Assembly: GCF_023898315.1 (NCBI RefSeq)
Contig: NC_064619.1
Location: 341,793,650-341,857,649, forward strand
Source of the DNA: Schistocerca nitens
Lineage: Eukaryota; Arthropoda; Insecta; Orthoptera; Acrididae
Direction of reading: 5' to 3'
Length of the DNA: 64,000 nt
Numbering within the stretch: position 1 is the first letter of the stretch; each line of letters begins with the position of its first letter. Of the stretch, positions 1 through 12,479 are shown piece by piece. Under the pieces are notes generated by a model. The model was not told the origin of the DNA. It made no database searches and saw nothing but the letters and a program-made list of their open reading frames with translations. The translations under genes and the position numbers were made by a program.

Positions 1-1546
1 TATTCTCGTTTAGTTTTTGAGAGAAAACTACTAGCAAAGTGCCAAACTTTTACACTACAGTACACTAACATAATATCCCTGATAAAGACTTTACTGTATT
101 TACAACGCTCTAGAGTACATTTTGTAACACGTACTTCAAACTGCAGTCTATACGATCTCATTTCCAGAAACCAACAAAAATAAATTTTGTTGAACACTTA
201 TCAGAAGTCAGTCCAAAGCTTCTCTGGCCCATATTGAGTGTGGTGTTGCAATAATTTTGACACTGGACTCATATTCTGGAAGAACAACGCTTTGATCCTA
301 GTACCGAGCGTATTGGATCTTCGTTTCCATGGTTTCCCTAACTCATTAAATGAACGCCGGGAAAGATACTTCCACAAAACTCTCTCGATGTCTTCCATTC
401 TGCTTCATTCAGACATAATACTCCATCTCTAATGATGTGGTCGTTCACCAGACACTGACCTTCCTGCCTTCTTACAACCATGTACATTCGCTGAAACGTT
501 GACGCGCGGGAGAATTTTCCTGAAATTTGCACGCACACGCACAATGTTGCAAGACGTATTTAACCGATTCACAGTATGAAAGGAAAGTTTTTAAAGCTGT
601 TGAGGAACAACAGTTAGTCTTAGCAAACAGGCTGTACATATTTAAGAGACAAATAGGTATCTACATTACGTACCTTAACGGAAATTTTGTACCCAAATTG
701 CTACAGGTGAAGCGAGTACAAATAGGTTGCTTGTATTGGAAGGCTAGCTCACCCGTTTTTCTGTCGTAGTGGTCTGTTGATATTCATTAATGAGTTTCTG
801 AACTCCCTTGCTATATACATTTCAATTATTGCCGATAAGTTTCTCATCCGCGTTTGTTTATGCTCTTAATTTGTTGGTCCAACAGACAATAACTTATCCG
901 ATATCTACCATTGTTGACATCCGTTTACTCGCTCGTATCGTGAGATTCTGGAGTAAGAATGGTGATGGCTGTTTCCTTTGCCTACTCAGCGTTAACGCTC
1001 TCTGGAATGCGGTATTTATTTCCGCTTCCTGTTCAATTTCATCGGCCGTAACCAAAATACAGCTCACAAGCATCAGATCACGCAAAGCATGTTAATTTAT
1101 TCTTTGTCCCGCAAAACACCATACACGAGTGTCGGAGCTCCGAAATTGTTGGCTTGAACCCTGCATGGATAATTGCATCGGCGTCTGTTCGATAGTTCGT
1201 TAAAAACGGTGTGCTATATGTTGAGACAACAGTGATCTCGATGTCATCTCAGTCGACACCAATAATAAGGCTTGCAAGTTATTCTCTGTGCACCTTGTTT
1301 ACGAACAAATGCTTACTGCTCATCAGCAAAAAAGTTACGCCACCGATTTCATTCCGTTGCGATTCGTTAGTTTCTTACATTCTTGTTGCGGGTGCGAGTT
1401 TCTTTCCTATCTTTTAGACATGCAACTGCTATTCTGAAGCTGTTTTATCAGCTTGAATATTCTTCGTCAATCTGAAAAAGTTTCTTCTGCATACCACTGA
1501 CTATATTGTGAATATACAGAACATTTGTTAAAATGTCAGCTACTGT
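1..1546. other. Intergenic, nothing recognised
   Basis: No coding region, structural RNA or repeat that I can name. The open frames are short and lack recognisable domains. Confidence 0.5.
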
Positions 1547-2440
1547 GTGAAGGAAAATGCAGAGTGGGCCACTGGAATCAGTAAATTTCAGGCAGTGTTC
1601 TGTCGTGTTCAGCGCGAAGTGCACCGTGGAAGGCACTGCGATGTCCATGTTCCAGACAGAAGGATAATTTCCAATTGGATAAAGCAATGGCATGAGACGG
1701 GTTTTGTAGCCACGGTGAAGCCTGAAATGACATTCGAATGATGGGAAAGATCTGTCGAGTTCGTGCAGATCTGCAGCGAAGCCCACAAGGATCTGATCGT
1801 TGCTGTTCCAGAGCAAATCCCTCGTCCGTCTTTGCAGAGGGTTGCGTAACAAGATTTAAAAGTTTCAACCTTATAAGCTGCATGCGTCTCAGAAGTTACA
1901 GCGAGAATACAGTAAGAATTTAGCTCAACATTCCTAGACGCAGTTGATGACGATGACGCACTTTCTACAGATCCTGTGATATCTGATGGGGCAGACTTTC
2001 ATCTAAATTGGTTTGTCAATAAAATATCCGATACTACGCGAACACACATCCTTCAGGTAATGCATGGAAAAGGACCACGGCAACTCAAAGGTCGTCTGAT
2101 GTGCTATTGATAGTCTAATGGAATAGAATCAGTGAACTATATTTGAAGACAACGACCGGCCAGTCAGTGTCACTTTCGAGCGGCAGGCGGCCTTAGTTAA
2201 CAATTTCTTCATTCTGCAGCTGCAGGGACATTGCTGTGGTTTCAGCAGCCCATAAGGCTGATAATGAAATTACTACATTGAGGCGCCACTTTCCACACAG
2301 ATTGCTCTCATTATTTGGTGATAACACGCGGCCAGTGAGATCACCTGACATTTCAATCCCTAATTTTTTTCATGCATGTCATCTCAAGAACAAAGGTCTC
2401 TTCTCGGCAACTCCACAATACTGATGATGAATTGAAACCC
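1547..2440 (+). pseudogene. Decayed IS630/mariner-type transposase
   Basis: Scattered frames in order match an insect transposase of the mariner/IS630 superfamily. DRRIISNWIKQWHETGFV resembles its helix-turn-helix region. RVRADLQRSPQ follows near 1755. At about 1975, SDGADFHLNWFVNK corresponds to the first catalytic-Asp block (usually SDEAHFHLNGYVNK). At about 2235-2440 WFQQ, a shifted LFGD, and PDISIPNFFHACHLKNKGL followed by NTDDELK match the C-terminal block around the third catalytic residue. Stops and frameshifts separate the pieces, so it cannot make a transposase. The motif order fixes the + orientation. Confidence 0.7.
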
Positions 2441-2700
2441 GCTGTCCAGGGAGGGGGAGAGGGAGACAGACCGACCGACCTACCTACCATTCCTTAATAA
2501 ATGACTGAACGTAAAGAGTAGCCACCGCGAACGTTTTAACAATGCATCGCCAATGATTGAAGCCATAAACTTCCATTCAGTAATGGAAATGTACGTAGAA
2601 TACTAATGTTACATTCTTCATTTGTGTGGCCATATTGTCCGTAGGTGCTGTAAAATTCCTGATAGGATTTTCGTTCCGTCTTTACAACTGCAAGAATATG

Positions 2701-2752
2701 CGCGTTTTTCTCACCAGACACGTTTCGCTTTATTGAAGTAGTGTCATCAGTG
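2701..2752 (-). repeat. Left copy of an inverted flank repeat
   Basis: This segment (GCGTTTTTCTCACCAGACAC onward, ending CATCAGTG) is an imperfect inverted match to 4206-4265. It resembles the 'catcagtg ... gcgaaacgcg' end repeats seen on Penelope-like and LINE insertions. Confidence 0.45.
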
Positions 2753-3022
2753 CTCTGTAGTTAAAGATATTTACAATTTGATTTGTTTTTAAGATCGCAA
2801 GACAGTTCGTTAAGTTTGTTGGATTTTACTTTCGGTGATTTCTGCTATTTCTCGCCTACATTAGAAAATGCCGTCTGCCAGCACGTCTTTGGTGTCTTTT
2901 TCATTAGACACTGATACTTCTAGTCCAATTTTGCTCTGCTCTGTAGAACTGTGCGTTTGTTACGTTTTACGCAGCACACTTGCTTTTACACCTCTGTTTA
3001 CTGTTTATTTTTATACTTCTAA

Positions 3023-4068
3023 CAAGGGAACCTCCCCATCGCACCACCCTCAGATTTAATTATAAGTTGGCACAGTGGATAGGCTCAGGAGCTCAGGAGC
3101 ACCGTGGTCCCGTGGTTAGCGGGAGCAGCTGCGGAACGAGAGGTCCGTGGTTCAAGTCTTCCCTCGAGTGAAAAGTTTATTTTTTTTATTTTCAGACAAT
3201 TACCAGAGTTCAGGCACCCACACATAATCAACTTCGCTCTCCAAAATTCCAGGACATGTTCAGATTTGCTTGGACATATACAGGATTTGACGGTCTACAC
3301 ACGGACAAATTTGAAAACGTTAAAAACATAGGTTTTGACAGAGCACAGAAAAAACTGTGCGACTGTGAAACTGTTGCATTCATTTGTTGCAGTTTATGTG
3401 ACACATTATGTTTTCATCACTTTCTTGAGAGTGATTATCACATCCACAAGTAAACCTAAATCGGGCAAGGTAGAAGAATCTTCTTACTCATTCGCCAAGT
3501 GTGCAAGTTAGGTGGGTCGACAACATATTCCTGTCATGAGACGCACATGCCCTCACCAGTGTCGTATATAAAATATCAGACGTGTTTTCCTGTGGAGGAA
3601 TCGGTTGACCTATGACCTTGCGATCAAATGTTTTCGGTTCCCATTGGAGAGGCACGTCCTTTCGTCTACTAATCGCACGGTTTTTGCGGTGCGGCCGCAA
3701 AACACAGACACTAAACTTATTACAGTGAACAGAGACGTCAATGAACGAACAGACAGATCTTAACTTTGCAAAAATAAAGTAAGTAAACTTTCGCTCGAGG
3801 GAAGACTTGAACCAAGGACCTATAGCTCCGCAGCTGCTCACGCTAACCACGGGACCACGGCGCTCTTGTGCACACATCATCCTTGATGTTGCGTATGTTG
3901 CCCATGGACTACTCAGTTTGTATATGTTGCTTATTTTTTCATAGTTCCACACAACTTCTTCCTGTTTTCTCGATTGATCTGTGTTCAGTTTTTCAAGGCC
4001 TATCCACCGTGCCAAATTATAACTAAATCTGAGGGGGGGGGGGGGGGGGCGATGGGGAGGTTCCCTTG
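3023..4068. mobile_element. Long-inverted-repeat DNA element with tRNA-like boxes in both arms
   Basis: Both ends read CAAGGGAACCTCCCCATCGC inward and continue as a shared arm (TCAGATTTA, then GGCACRGTGGATAGGC). Both arms also contain a tRNA-like segment, GTGGTCCCGTGGTTAGCG ... GGTTCAAGTCTTCCCTCGAG, at about 3100-3170 (+) and 3797-3870 (-). The left arm lacks about 130 bp present in the right arm (roughly 3880-4005). The flanks are TAA on both sides (3020-3022 and 4069-4071), a possible 3-bp target duplication like the TWA of PIF/Harbinger elements. The right arm contains a long G tract (4033-4049). The minus strand stays open for 208 codons across the right half (3488-4114) but shows no domain I know. 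Confidence 0.7.
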
Positions 4069-4205
4069 TAAGTGTGTATTGTGTGTCGTAGTGTTGCCAA
4101 CATACGATTGCCACGTGTTGTTAGACATATTTTTGTCGGTCATTACCTGTGTAATTCTGTTCAGTTTTGTTCCTCTGTATTTATATAGTGTGTAAGAGTG
4201 AGTAC

Positions 4206-4265
4206 AGACCACTGATGAGGCTTCATCTCGATAAAGCAAAGCGCATATGGTGCGAAAAACACGCA
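4206..4265 (+). repeat. Right copy of the inverted flank repeat
   Basis: CCACTGATGAGGCTTCATC through GCGAAAAACACGC is an imperfect inverted match to 2701-2752. With that copy it brackets the long-inverted-repeat element at 3023-4068. Confidence 0.45.
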
Positions 4266-4269
4266 TTTT

Positions 4270-7200
4270 CTCGTAGTTGTAACGACTGAACGAAAATACC
4301 TTCAGGTAATCTGCTACGTTGGTGCAAATAGGCGCAAAGTCTCATTATAACCAAACGAAACTGTATCATTTACCATGGGCCACCCTATATAAAAAAGCGT
4401 GCATACACCTTGTAGTAACCGAAGCAGGCAGGCGATAATTGCTATACGTCAAATTATAACAACGCAGGCATCACTCTATGAATATACGGCATCTGGTGAT
4501 GTCATGCTTGCGGTTCTGGCAAATACGACGACGTGTGATCGTGTCCTACGGTTACCAAAGTGATTATCCTGTAAATATTTGTCTTACAAAGGCGAATACA
4601 AGCAGATTCACAATAAATTATAGAACGTCTCCTCCTTAGCGTATGGATGAACAAAAGGAACGAACGGTGAGACATATGATGCAATTAGAGAAAACTTTTT
4701 TTAGTCGCCTCTAGAAAGAAACCACGACGTAGGCTAATCTTCGGAAACGGGAAAGAAGGCCTTTGCAGCTGGGTCTGCGACAGATGCACCACTCGGTGGA
4801 AAACGCAAGAAATAGGACAACGATAATGAAGTCACTGAACGCTCGCATACATCACTGCTTCGCTCACGAGCAAAATCGAAAAGAACGCTGTCGGCGGAGA
4901 CGAACATTCTCATTCTCAGAACCTGCATGCATTGTTGGCTGAAGAAAGGTTACCGACTTTTCTACCCGTCAGTCCCACTGAATTGATCACAAGAAAACAC
5001 GTTATGCGATTAATTTCTGAGTTTGAAATATTTAAGAAGTGTGTAAGAAGTAAGAAAGAACATTCGTTTCTATGTTGTTCCATTCTTGTACGTATCTCTG
5101 TCCTTTAAATAAAATTTTTGCTAAAGCAGGGGAGCCGTTTCATGTTGCTGTCTGCCTTTAGAGTTGATTCTTGTTTCAATAAAACATAATGAAATATTTC
5201 CTGTCGTGACTTTTGGACCCCCTATATAGCATTTCAACATTACAATATGTAATTTGCAAGATATTTTTTTTGGGGGGGGGGAGGGGGCATTTTGCCTCTG
5301 CGGATATTGTTTTATTTACCCTTCTAGTATTTCGGAGTTTGACGCAGTCAGAGACTTAGTGTGCAAAATTTACCACAGAGCAGTATGAAGTGGGCTGGAA
5401 TACTGGTAACCTATTTCGAGGAAACATGGAAGCCATCTTTAGTGGATTTTTCCTCGAATAATGCAGTTTTGCTTTAATGATATTTATAGATCCGAAACAT
5501 TTTCATATTTGTATATAAATAAAATTTTACTTAGTTACTTGTTTGCCCTGCCATAATCTGTATTTCCTCTCGTCTGATCTTAGGTTAGATAACGCACTCC
5601 CACTTCAGTTATAAAAAGTCAGCACATACGTAGATCCTTTTGTAGAAGTGCCTCCGCTAACCATAGATGAGAGGAGAAGAAATGTAGATTTTGGCAGGAC
5701 AGAGTATGAGTTATGGTGTGAACTGTTTCGGATCTATGAGACTCATTTTTAAAAACAAAATCTATATTCTGCGTAAATATCCACTGACATTGCCTTTAAA
5801 AGGGCGAAACTCGTCTGGAAAGTAATTATAAATGTTATACTTCCGCGAGAAAAAAGTGTTTAAATTTATAAAACTAAAACCTGTATTTACATATTCGCTA
5901 CGGAAAATGGCAACACCTTCAACTTTCTTAGCGGATGCGCGTGATCAGACACGAGATTTCGAGTGTCGCCCGCGAGTGATAACATGATACACTATTAGGG
6001 GAGGGGATCCCTTTCATCCCTTCTAAATGTCTTCCAAATGAGAATCCCTCTACCATGTGATAAGTGGGATGCAGCGCCTCATGTCGTTTTCGCCGCACTC
6101 GTACGTCACTTGTATGATCATGTAGCATCACTCTTCAGTCCAAATGATTTTTTTTTAATTCTTCTAGTGACCAGTGGCAGCCTTTTGCACTGACAGAAAC
6201 TTTTAAGAAGTACAGTTGTGCCTTCATGTCATTCGGGATGGTGATTCTCGATGTTTCGTTTTCTTATTGATTGTTGTCAAACATAGAATCGGTGATTCAT
6301 TTGTTGCAATGTGAACAGACTGCTTGCTGCTAGAATCTGAGATTGCGGTGATGGCCGTTTCCCCGAACAGTCACCCACGGTATATTATTGACATGGTGGC
6401 ACGTGAAAAGCCCAGCGCCTGCTCTAGCATTGGAGGATTTACAGAACTCCAACGTTGATTCTTCTGCTTGTTCATGTACTCCCGATAAATGTAGCTATCA
6501 GTCTCAAAAATGGCAGCAACAGCCAATTATTGTGCTGACTTTTAGTAACAATACTTTACATCGCCCTCTTGTTGTGCATAGTTGCGTCGGCTAAACCCAA
6601 TATGCTCCTGCCAAGTCCGGGGAGCGGGCGGAAGCATATGCGGCGAACGGATCTTGCCTCCCCGATATTGGCTTCCCCTCAGCATCCAATATTGCGCATG
6701 CGTCGCACGTGAAATACTCTGAAATTTCCTGTAGTTTCCGATCGGACCGTAGTAGTTCTCAGATCCTCTTCCCTCATTTTACCTTATTAGCGTGGTTCAC
6801 GAACTATTCCTTTCGTGGAACCCGGCAAACCGGATTGGGAAAGCTCCTCGGAACGACTCTGTACGTGGAGCGTCCTGAATGCCAGATCATGGACGGTTAG
6901 ATCCCCCCACGGCATATTTATTGCGTTATCATTGTGAGTACAGGTCAGCAGCGTAAACGTTGTTGTTTGCATCTGGCGACTGTGTTGCATTAGTGCAATT
7001 AGCCCTCCAGCGAACGTGACCACACAGAAACTGCAGTCTCACTAGCCTGTTTATGCGGCAAGTTCCACGGCGGAAAGATGGCGCAAGAATAGGTGAAAGC
7101 CCATTGTCATGTTCGTTAGAGGTGTTACATTATTCTGTATTAGTTTTCACTTCAGGTGTCTTATCTATCTGATATCTTAATTTTATGCCGTCCTTGAAAT

Positions 7201-8453
7201 GAACTGTTCAGGTGGTAGTTTCACTGAACGAGTGGAAAACTAGGAAAAGTATCCGTTCAGCAGCATGTGTGTTCGACCAAGTTTACATGATTTTTTCGGA
7301 AGAAATCTTAATTTAATTATGAGAATTGGAAGCAGTGACTGATATAAGCCAACTGCCAAAATTGGACAGCTCACCGAATCGCTAAAATTCAAGTGCGCTG
7401 ACCAAGAAGTTATTTTCTTTATGGCAATAACTTTATTAGCAGATCTAAATGATTTGACACTTTTCTGCTAAAGCTAAAACGCTTACACATACAACGCTTA
7501 CAATTTTTATAGAATGTGACTTCCCGGAGGTGGGAATATTCGGTGTAAGAACCTTCTTTTATATGCTATTTGTATTGTTCAGTTTCGTTGGAATGCGCAC
7601 AAACAGAAGCCTGTGTAACGTAGATCTATCGTTAGCTTTGTAACTAACTTATTAGAAGCCTTAAAACACAGGAACAGTGAGTTCTGTTCCTCATCTTTGT
7701 TTTTCTAACCATGCAAAAGGTACTAAATGGTATTAGTCGGATAGTGCTTCCAATTCGACCAGGGATGCTGCCTAGGAAGGAGCTTTGCTCCTGTTTACTT
7801 CAATACATACCTCCAATATCTTTCGTTTTGTGGAGACAGGTTTTTAGTGCTTCGGATAGTACTATGTATAGGAATCTATTGAGCATGTTTGACGCTCGCA
7901 TCTCAATGAAATTTACTAGCCACTAATAAACAAGATTGTTTTTTTGGACATTCATAATGTTAGTCACATCTTCACCAATAAGACTACATTGGTCCTAGTC
8001 CCCATTATTGAGATTCTGTTAATATTGGTACGAGAAAGTTTTATAACTGGATATGGCTTTCATGTACGTCGTTTCCATAGCACCGACAGCAACACAACTA
8101 GCAGACGAATTAAGGTGTTAAAAAAAAAGTAGTAGCGTATAATGTTGCGTCGCAATTCCGACTTCCTTCAGAAGAGGGGTTTAACTGAGCTTCGCATTTG
8201 GCTCGGAAAGGTCGCGAATTCGGGTCGAAATTGTACCTCTGACTCCGCCTCGGATAATTTTGAGACAGAGTATACTGAAGGTAAAGGTTCTAAGTTTGAG
8301 TTAAAAAGTGCAAAACTCAAAACGTGAATGAGCAACATCGTTGTGCACATACTCAGGACGGCCGAGGTACGCTGTCTCCTAAGCTGCCTCCACCCACCAC
8401 AAAGGAATGCCGCTTGTATTTACAAATAGCTTTAGCTTTGTCCACAGTGGGGA
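4270..8453. other. Intergenic, no recognisable gene
   Basis: Short unrelated frames only. There is a G-rich run near 5272-5288. No repeat family I can name. Confidence 0.45.
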
Positions 8454-8465
8454 GGATTAGTGGAA

Positions 8466-8705
8466 AAAATAAATGTAAATGGCGTGTGACGAGGGCCTCC
8501 CGTCGGGTAGACCGCTCGCCTGGTGCAAGTCTTTCGATTTGACGCCACTTCGGCGACTTGCGCGTCGATGAGGATGAAATGATGATGAAAATACACAACA
8601 CCCAGTCATCACGAGATAGTTTCTCTCTGACCCCACCGGGAATCGAACCCAGGACCCCGTGCGCGGGAAGCGAGAACGCTACCGCAAGACTACGAGCTGC
8701 GGACC
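8466..8705 (-). mobile_element. tRNA-derived SINE with 12-bp target duplication
   Basis: On the minus strand the head is tRNA-like: an A box in TTGCGGTAGCGTTCTCGC and a B box in GGGTTCGATTCCCGG. The body contains GACGCCACTTCGGCGAC, and the tail is GATGATGA-rich. GGATTAGTGGAA is repeated exactly at 8454-8465 and 8706-8717, which marks both ends. Polymerase III promoter function is known for such heads and is inferred here. Confidence 0.8.
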
Positions 8706-9304
8706 GGATTAGTGGAATTTCCCAAGACCTCCAGAAACAACGAAAAAGTATGCTAGGGTTGCCAACCGTTGTATACCTTCTCGTCCCGACATCCCGGCAG
8801 GACCTAATTTTGTCACGATTTTGCTAAACACAAATACTGAAGTAACGCCATCTGTTAGCGCAACATGTAAATGTAGTCTGTTAACGTTTGTCAACAAGTT
8901 TATGCTGGCTAGGTCGTCTCGCAGATGGCGTTGCATGTTTTGTATCCTGTATCGACGATGCAAGCATTTTCTAAATCTAGCGGCTATCATTCAAGAAAAT
9001 ATCAGACTTGTCAAGCAGTACAGGGCTGGAACTATCTAAGCAGCACCACGCGGAAGAATCGGGCAGTTACCATTTGAATAGCGGTCTGATAAGACGATTC
9101 TTTCTGGACGTAATACGAACGACTAGAGCAAGTTAGTAATGTCTGAAGTGTTTACTGCCGGTATATAGGACTTGAAGTGTATAGTAATGAGCACTCCGAT
9201 GACTAAAGTGTTATTGTTGACTGTTTATCGTGTAATAAACTTATCACAGCTTACTTTTAAGGATGTCCTAATGCATAAAACAATTGCAAGAAGTTTCATT
9301 TCAT

Positions 9305-9870
9305 GGCATGGGCACCGACGCATCGAACCACAAGAATGAAAAGAGGTTTCTTAAGTTGTTCAATACTTCACTGAAACTGACGGAGTCCAACAGAAGCTGT
9401 TGAAGTTTGATTCCCTGAATAACGAAACATCAAACAAAATTGAAGTTTTGTCTAGACACTTTAAGACAAGCGCAGATTTCATTAGATAAATTAATCACTT
9501 GTGGAGACAGTACCAATGCCAACTTCGGAGGGCTTCATCGACGCGGTCATCGGAATATGTTTTACCAAATCAAAGAACTACTAGGAAAAAATGTGGAGGG
9601 AACTGGATGCCCTGTCCATATTCTCCACAGTACTATATCAAGCGCTGCTGGAAACTTAACTGTAGACATTGAAATAATCGTCATAAAAATAATTTTCCAA
9701 TACACACAATGACAGAGATGCTGAAAGAGATCTGCTTATACGTTTATGTCAATCGTCAGACTCTTCTACCTCACTCAAATACTAGGTAGTTGTTTTTTGA
9801 CGCCGAAGACAAGCCAGGCCACCTAAAATGTTTTGATTTTCCAGTAGTCCAATTGTGTTCTCAATAAATC
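9305..9870 (+). pseudogene. Decayed hAT-type transposase, central region
   Basis: TDASNHKN (about 9310) is followed by VVQYFTETDGVQQKLLKFDS, then GDSTNANFGGLHRRG ... GTGCPVHILHSTISSAAGN in the frame at 9440-9712. These match the C(A)DNTNTNFGG ... GCAAHILHN block of arthropod hAT transposases that resemble ZMYM-type host proteins. After a frameshift, TEMLKEICLYVYV and HSNTR match the next family block. Stops and shifts make it a relic. The sequence at 8752, CTAGGGTTGCCAACC, resembles a hAT terminus but has no convincing partner. Confidence 0.7.
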
Positions 9871-9874
9871 TGTG

Positions 9875-11289
9875 TGACCCGATGAGGTCCGAGGTAGACG
9901 AGGCAAGCGTAAAATACGCTGGATATGGAAACTGGGAACGCACACTTTCAGATGGCAGTCAAAAGTCCGAGTCTTTAATGTTATTCTGTGAGTGCTTTCT
10001 TTTATAAGCATTTCATTTACTCCGGATGTGAGCCATTTTGCATTTATCAACGCTTCTGAGCCAGAAAACTGATCATAACGAAGCGTGCGATGTGCTTTGG
10101 AATTCAGTGAGGTTAACGTAAATATTGCGAATTGTAAAATTTGCAAAAAAAGCCATTCAAAAGGTTTTGCTATTCTATTACTACTTCTGTAAAACGATAT
10201 TTAAAATTTTTATGAAGAGTGTATGAAACTCCACCAGTGCTATAGGAAACTAAGAATTGTGTAACTTAGGCTGACTAGGATAAATCCAAAATTCTCTTAT
10301 CAAAACAAAAGAAATTGCCAAGTTGATTGGTGAAATGATTCGCTTTGTTCAGAGCAGTTAGTTTGTTATGCCTAACTATCTGTTGAGACGTCATTTATTT
10401 TTGTTTTCAGTACACGTATTACCATTACATCTTGTAACAATGATTTCAGTAATTGACTATGAAACTAATTGTTGTAAAAGTACATAAAGTGGCAAAGTGT
10501 AACTGTTATTTAAAAAAAATAATTACTTATTACTCCATATAGCAGACCGTAGATCGGGCCATAGCGAGTACCAGCTTGTTCAAGTAATTAAGTATAGCCA
10601 CATTTCAGTTCAAAGTAGTGTGCGTCGATACCTCGCCGTATGAGCATGAAAAGTGATAGCGGTTAAATGTCTTCGCGGACAGCCGGTTCTTGGATATGGG
10701 TGAATGTATCACTCAATTTCTGCGATATTTAGAACAATACTATGAAATACCAACACTGCAAAAAGCTTCCCAGTATTTTTCGCATTGAAATGGACTTAAA
10801 CGCTAGCAAGGAAACTCTAAGAAAAGTTCTTCCGTCTAAGAGGTTTTAGTTTATTAAATGGTGCCTGGAAGTGCAAACAAGACATTCGATTTTTAGGAAA
10901 AAATAATGCATCCGGATTAAGCGCCCAGTGGACTGCTTGGACTAAGTGTAGGCACACACATTACACTGGAATAAACATTTCTTACATGAGAGTGTGCAGA
11001 GTTTTGTCAAACGAAAGTGCCGATCAACGTTTAATTGTTGCTCAAGCAAGCCGTGATAAGTCTCATCGGTATTGTTGCTCGCGTCTGAGACGACAGATCA
11101 TGAATCAACATACATGACTGAAGATTTCAGGATCGCCGTGCAAGGTATAGGGTCCTTCAAAAAGTGTACCGGTTTTGAAATATCAAATTATGAACATCTT
11201 TCAAAACGCATTAACAAAATACATAAATTTCATCACCACACCTTTCCATTCCAGGAATGGAAAATGTCTAGCATATGACCACACCTGTT
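9875..11289. other. Intergenic, nothing recognised
   Basis: AT-rich with short frames. I could not assign any stretch to a gene or repeat family. Confidence 0.45.
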
Positions 11290-12056
11290 GCGTTGGCATG
11301 CAAGACCTCTTCCGTGAAATTCTCAATAACTGCCTGATAAGACTATTTGAATTCCGCAACACGTCGAATCTCCTTTAACTCGCGGATGTTTCGGGGACTG
11401 ACCCATCAATGATTGGAAATAACCCCCAAAGAAAAATACTGCATATGGCCTCTTTGGCCATTGTTGGTCACCACTATGCGAGATGAGGCGATCGGTAAAA
11501 CGATCAGGAAGCAAGTAGGCTGTTTCGCGGAAGTGTGACAGGCGAGACCGTCCTGCTGAAACCGCAACTCTTGAACGTGCATTTTATTGAAGCGAGGATG
11601 ACAAAAATCTCTTTAGATACGGTATAGGCTTCCATGAAACGTCACAGTTTGTTCAGTCTCATTTTGTAGAAAAAAAATAAAGGCCGATTATGCCGCCTAC
11701 TCAAAAGCCGCAATAAACCATCACTCGCTGTGGATGCATTTCTACCCTCTCTTGGACATTGCAAGGATTTTCTGACCTTCAGATACGCCAGTATTACTTA
11801 GTCACAAATCAAATAGAAGTAAGTCTCGTCACTAAAGATGTTCCTCTCAAAAGCGACTTCTCAGGAACTAGACAACAAACTGTCGCATTTTCTCACGGGC
11901 GGCTTGTTTCAGCTGCTGCGTTAACAGAATTCTGTAAAAGTGGTACTGAAGGTTATGCTGGAGAAATCGCCGTACTTGACAGGTGTCCAGCTTTTTGCGG
12001 TCGTGTCTGGCCAAATATGCGAAAGTCCGACTTGTCTGGGTTTTTAGCGATGTAGT
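11290..12056 (-). pseudogene. Decayed mariner/IS630-type transposase
   Basis: Minus-strand pieces in order are: FSDETYFYL near 11830 (first catalytic Asp block); HPQRVMVYCG and VGGIIGLYFF near 11640-11730 (family HPxRVTVWCG and GGIIGPYFFE); VAVSAGR, a shifted version of the WFQQDG block; and LPDRFTDRLISHSGDQQWPKR with FFFGGYFQSLMG (family FPGRVISRFGD, FLWGYVKSL). Frameshifts and stops break it throughout. It is the same broad transposase group as 1547-2440, in opposite orientation, and a separate insertion. Confidence 0.7.
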
Positions 12057-12479
12057 AGAGAACGCACGACTAAGGTCGGTTCCAAGCTAATTACGTTAGT
12101 GCGAGGAATAACCATAAGGCGGAATAAGGAGATACCCCATAAGGATATATAAATATGCCATTCACTGCAGTTACGACTGTGTCCCACATTTTTCGCGTAG
12201 ATCGAGCGATCCAAACTCTGTCAAAATCATGTACTCCCAGAGCGAGCGAGGCGAAGTATGGTAGAATGTGCCGATTAGCCGATGCTAACACGTCCCACTG
12301 CATCACGCTCGCGCGTAGCTCGTAGCCTTGTAGGGACACTATCATATCAGTAGTTCCGCGAATTGATTTCCAAGAAAAGTAACGTTCTTGATAAAATGAT
12401 TTCATACGAGAAGTATTCTTTCTTTATAACTCTAGTTGAAATGGCCAAAGTTATTGAATCTCTTTTTCCGTCCCAGGAT

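Noticed and set aside
4033..4049. Poly-G tracts (also 43370-43386, 61707-61726) as G-quadruplex regulators
   Set aside because: They are homopolymers in repeats and their exact length is error-prone. No gene context supports a role.
3488..4114. A 208-codon minus-strand frame as a host gene
   Set aside because: It spans the arm of a repeat element, including a poly-G tract read as poly-Pro, and has no known domain or splice context.
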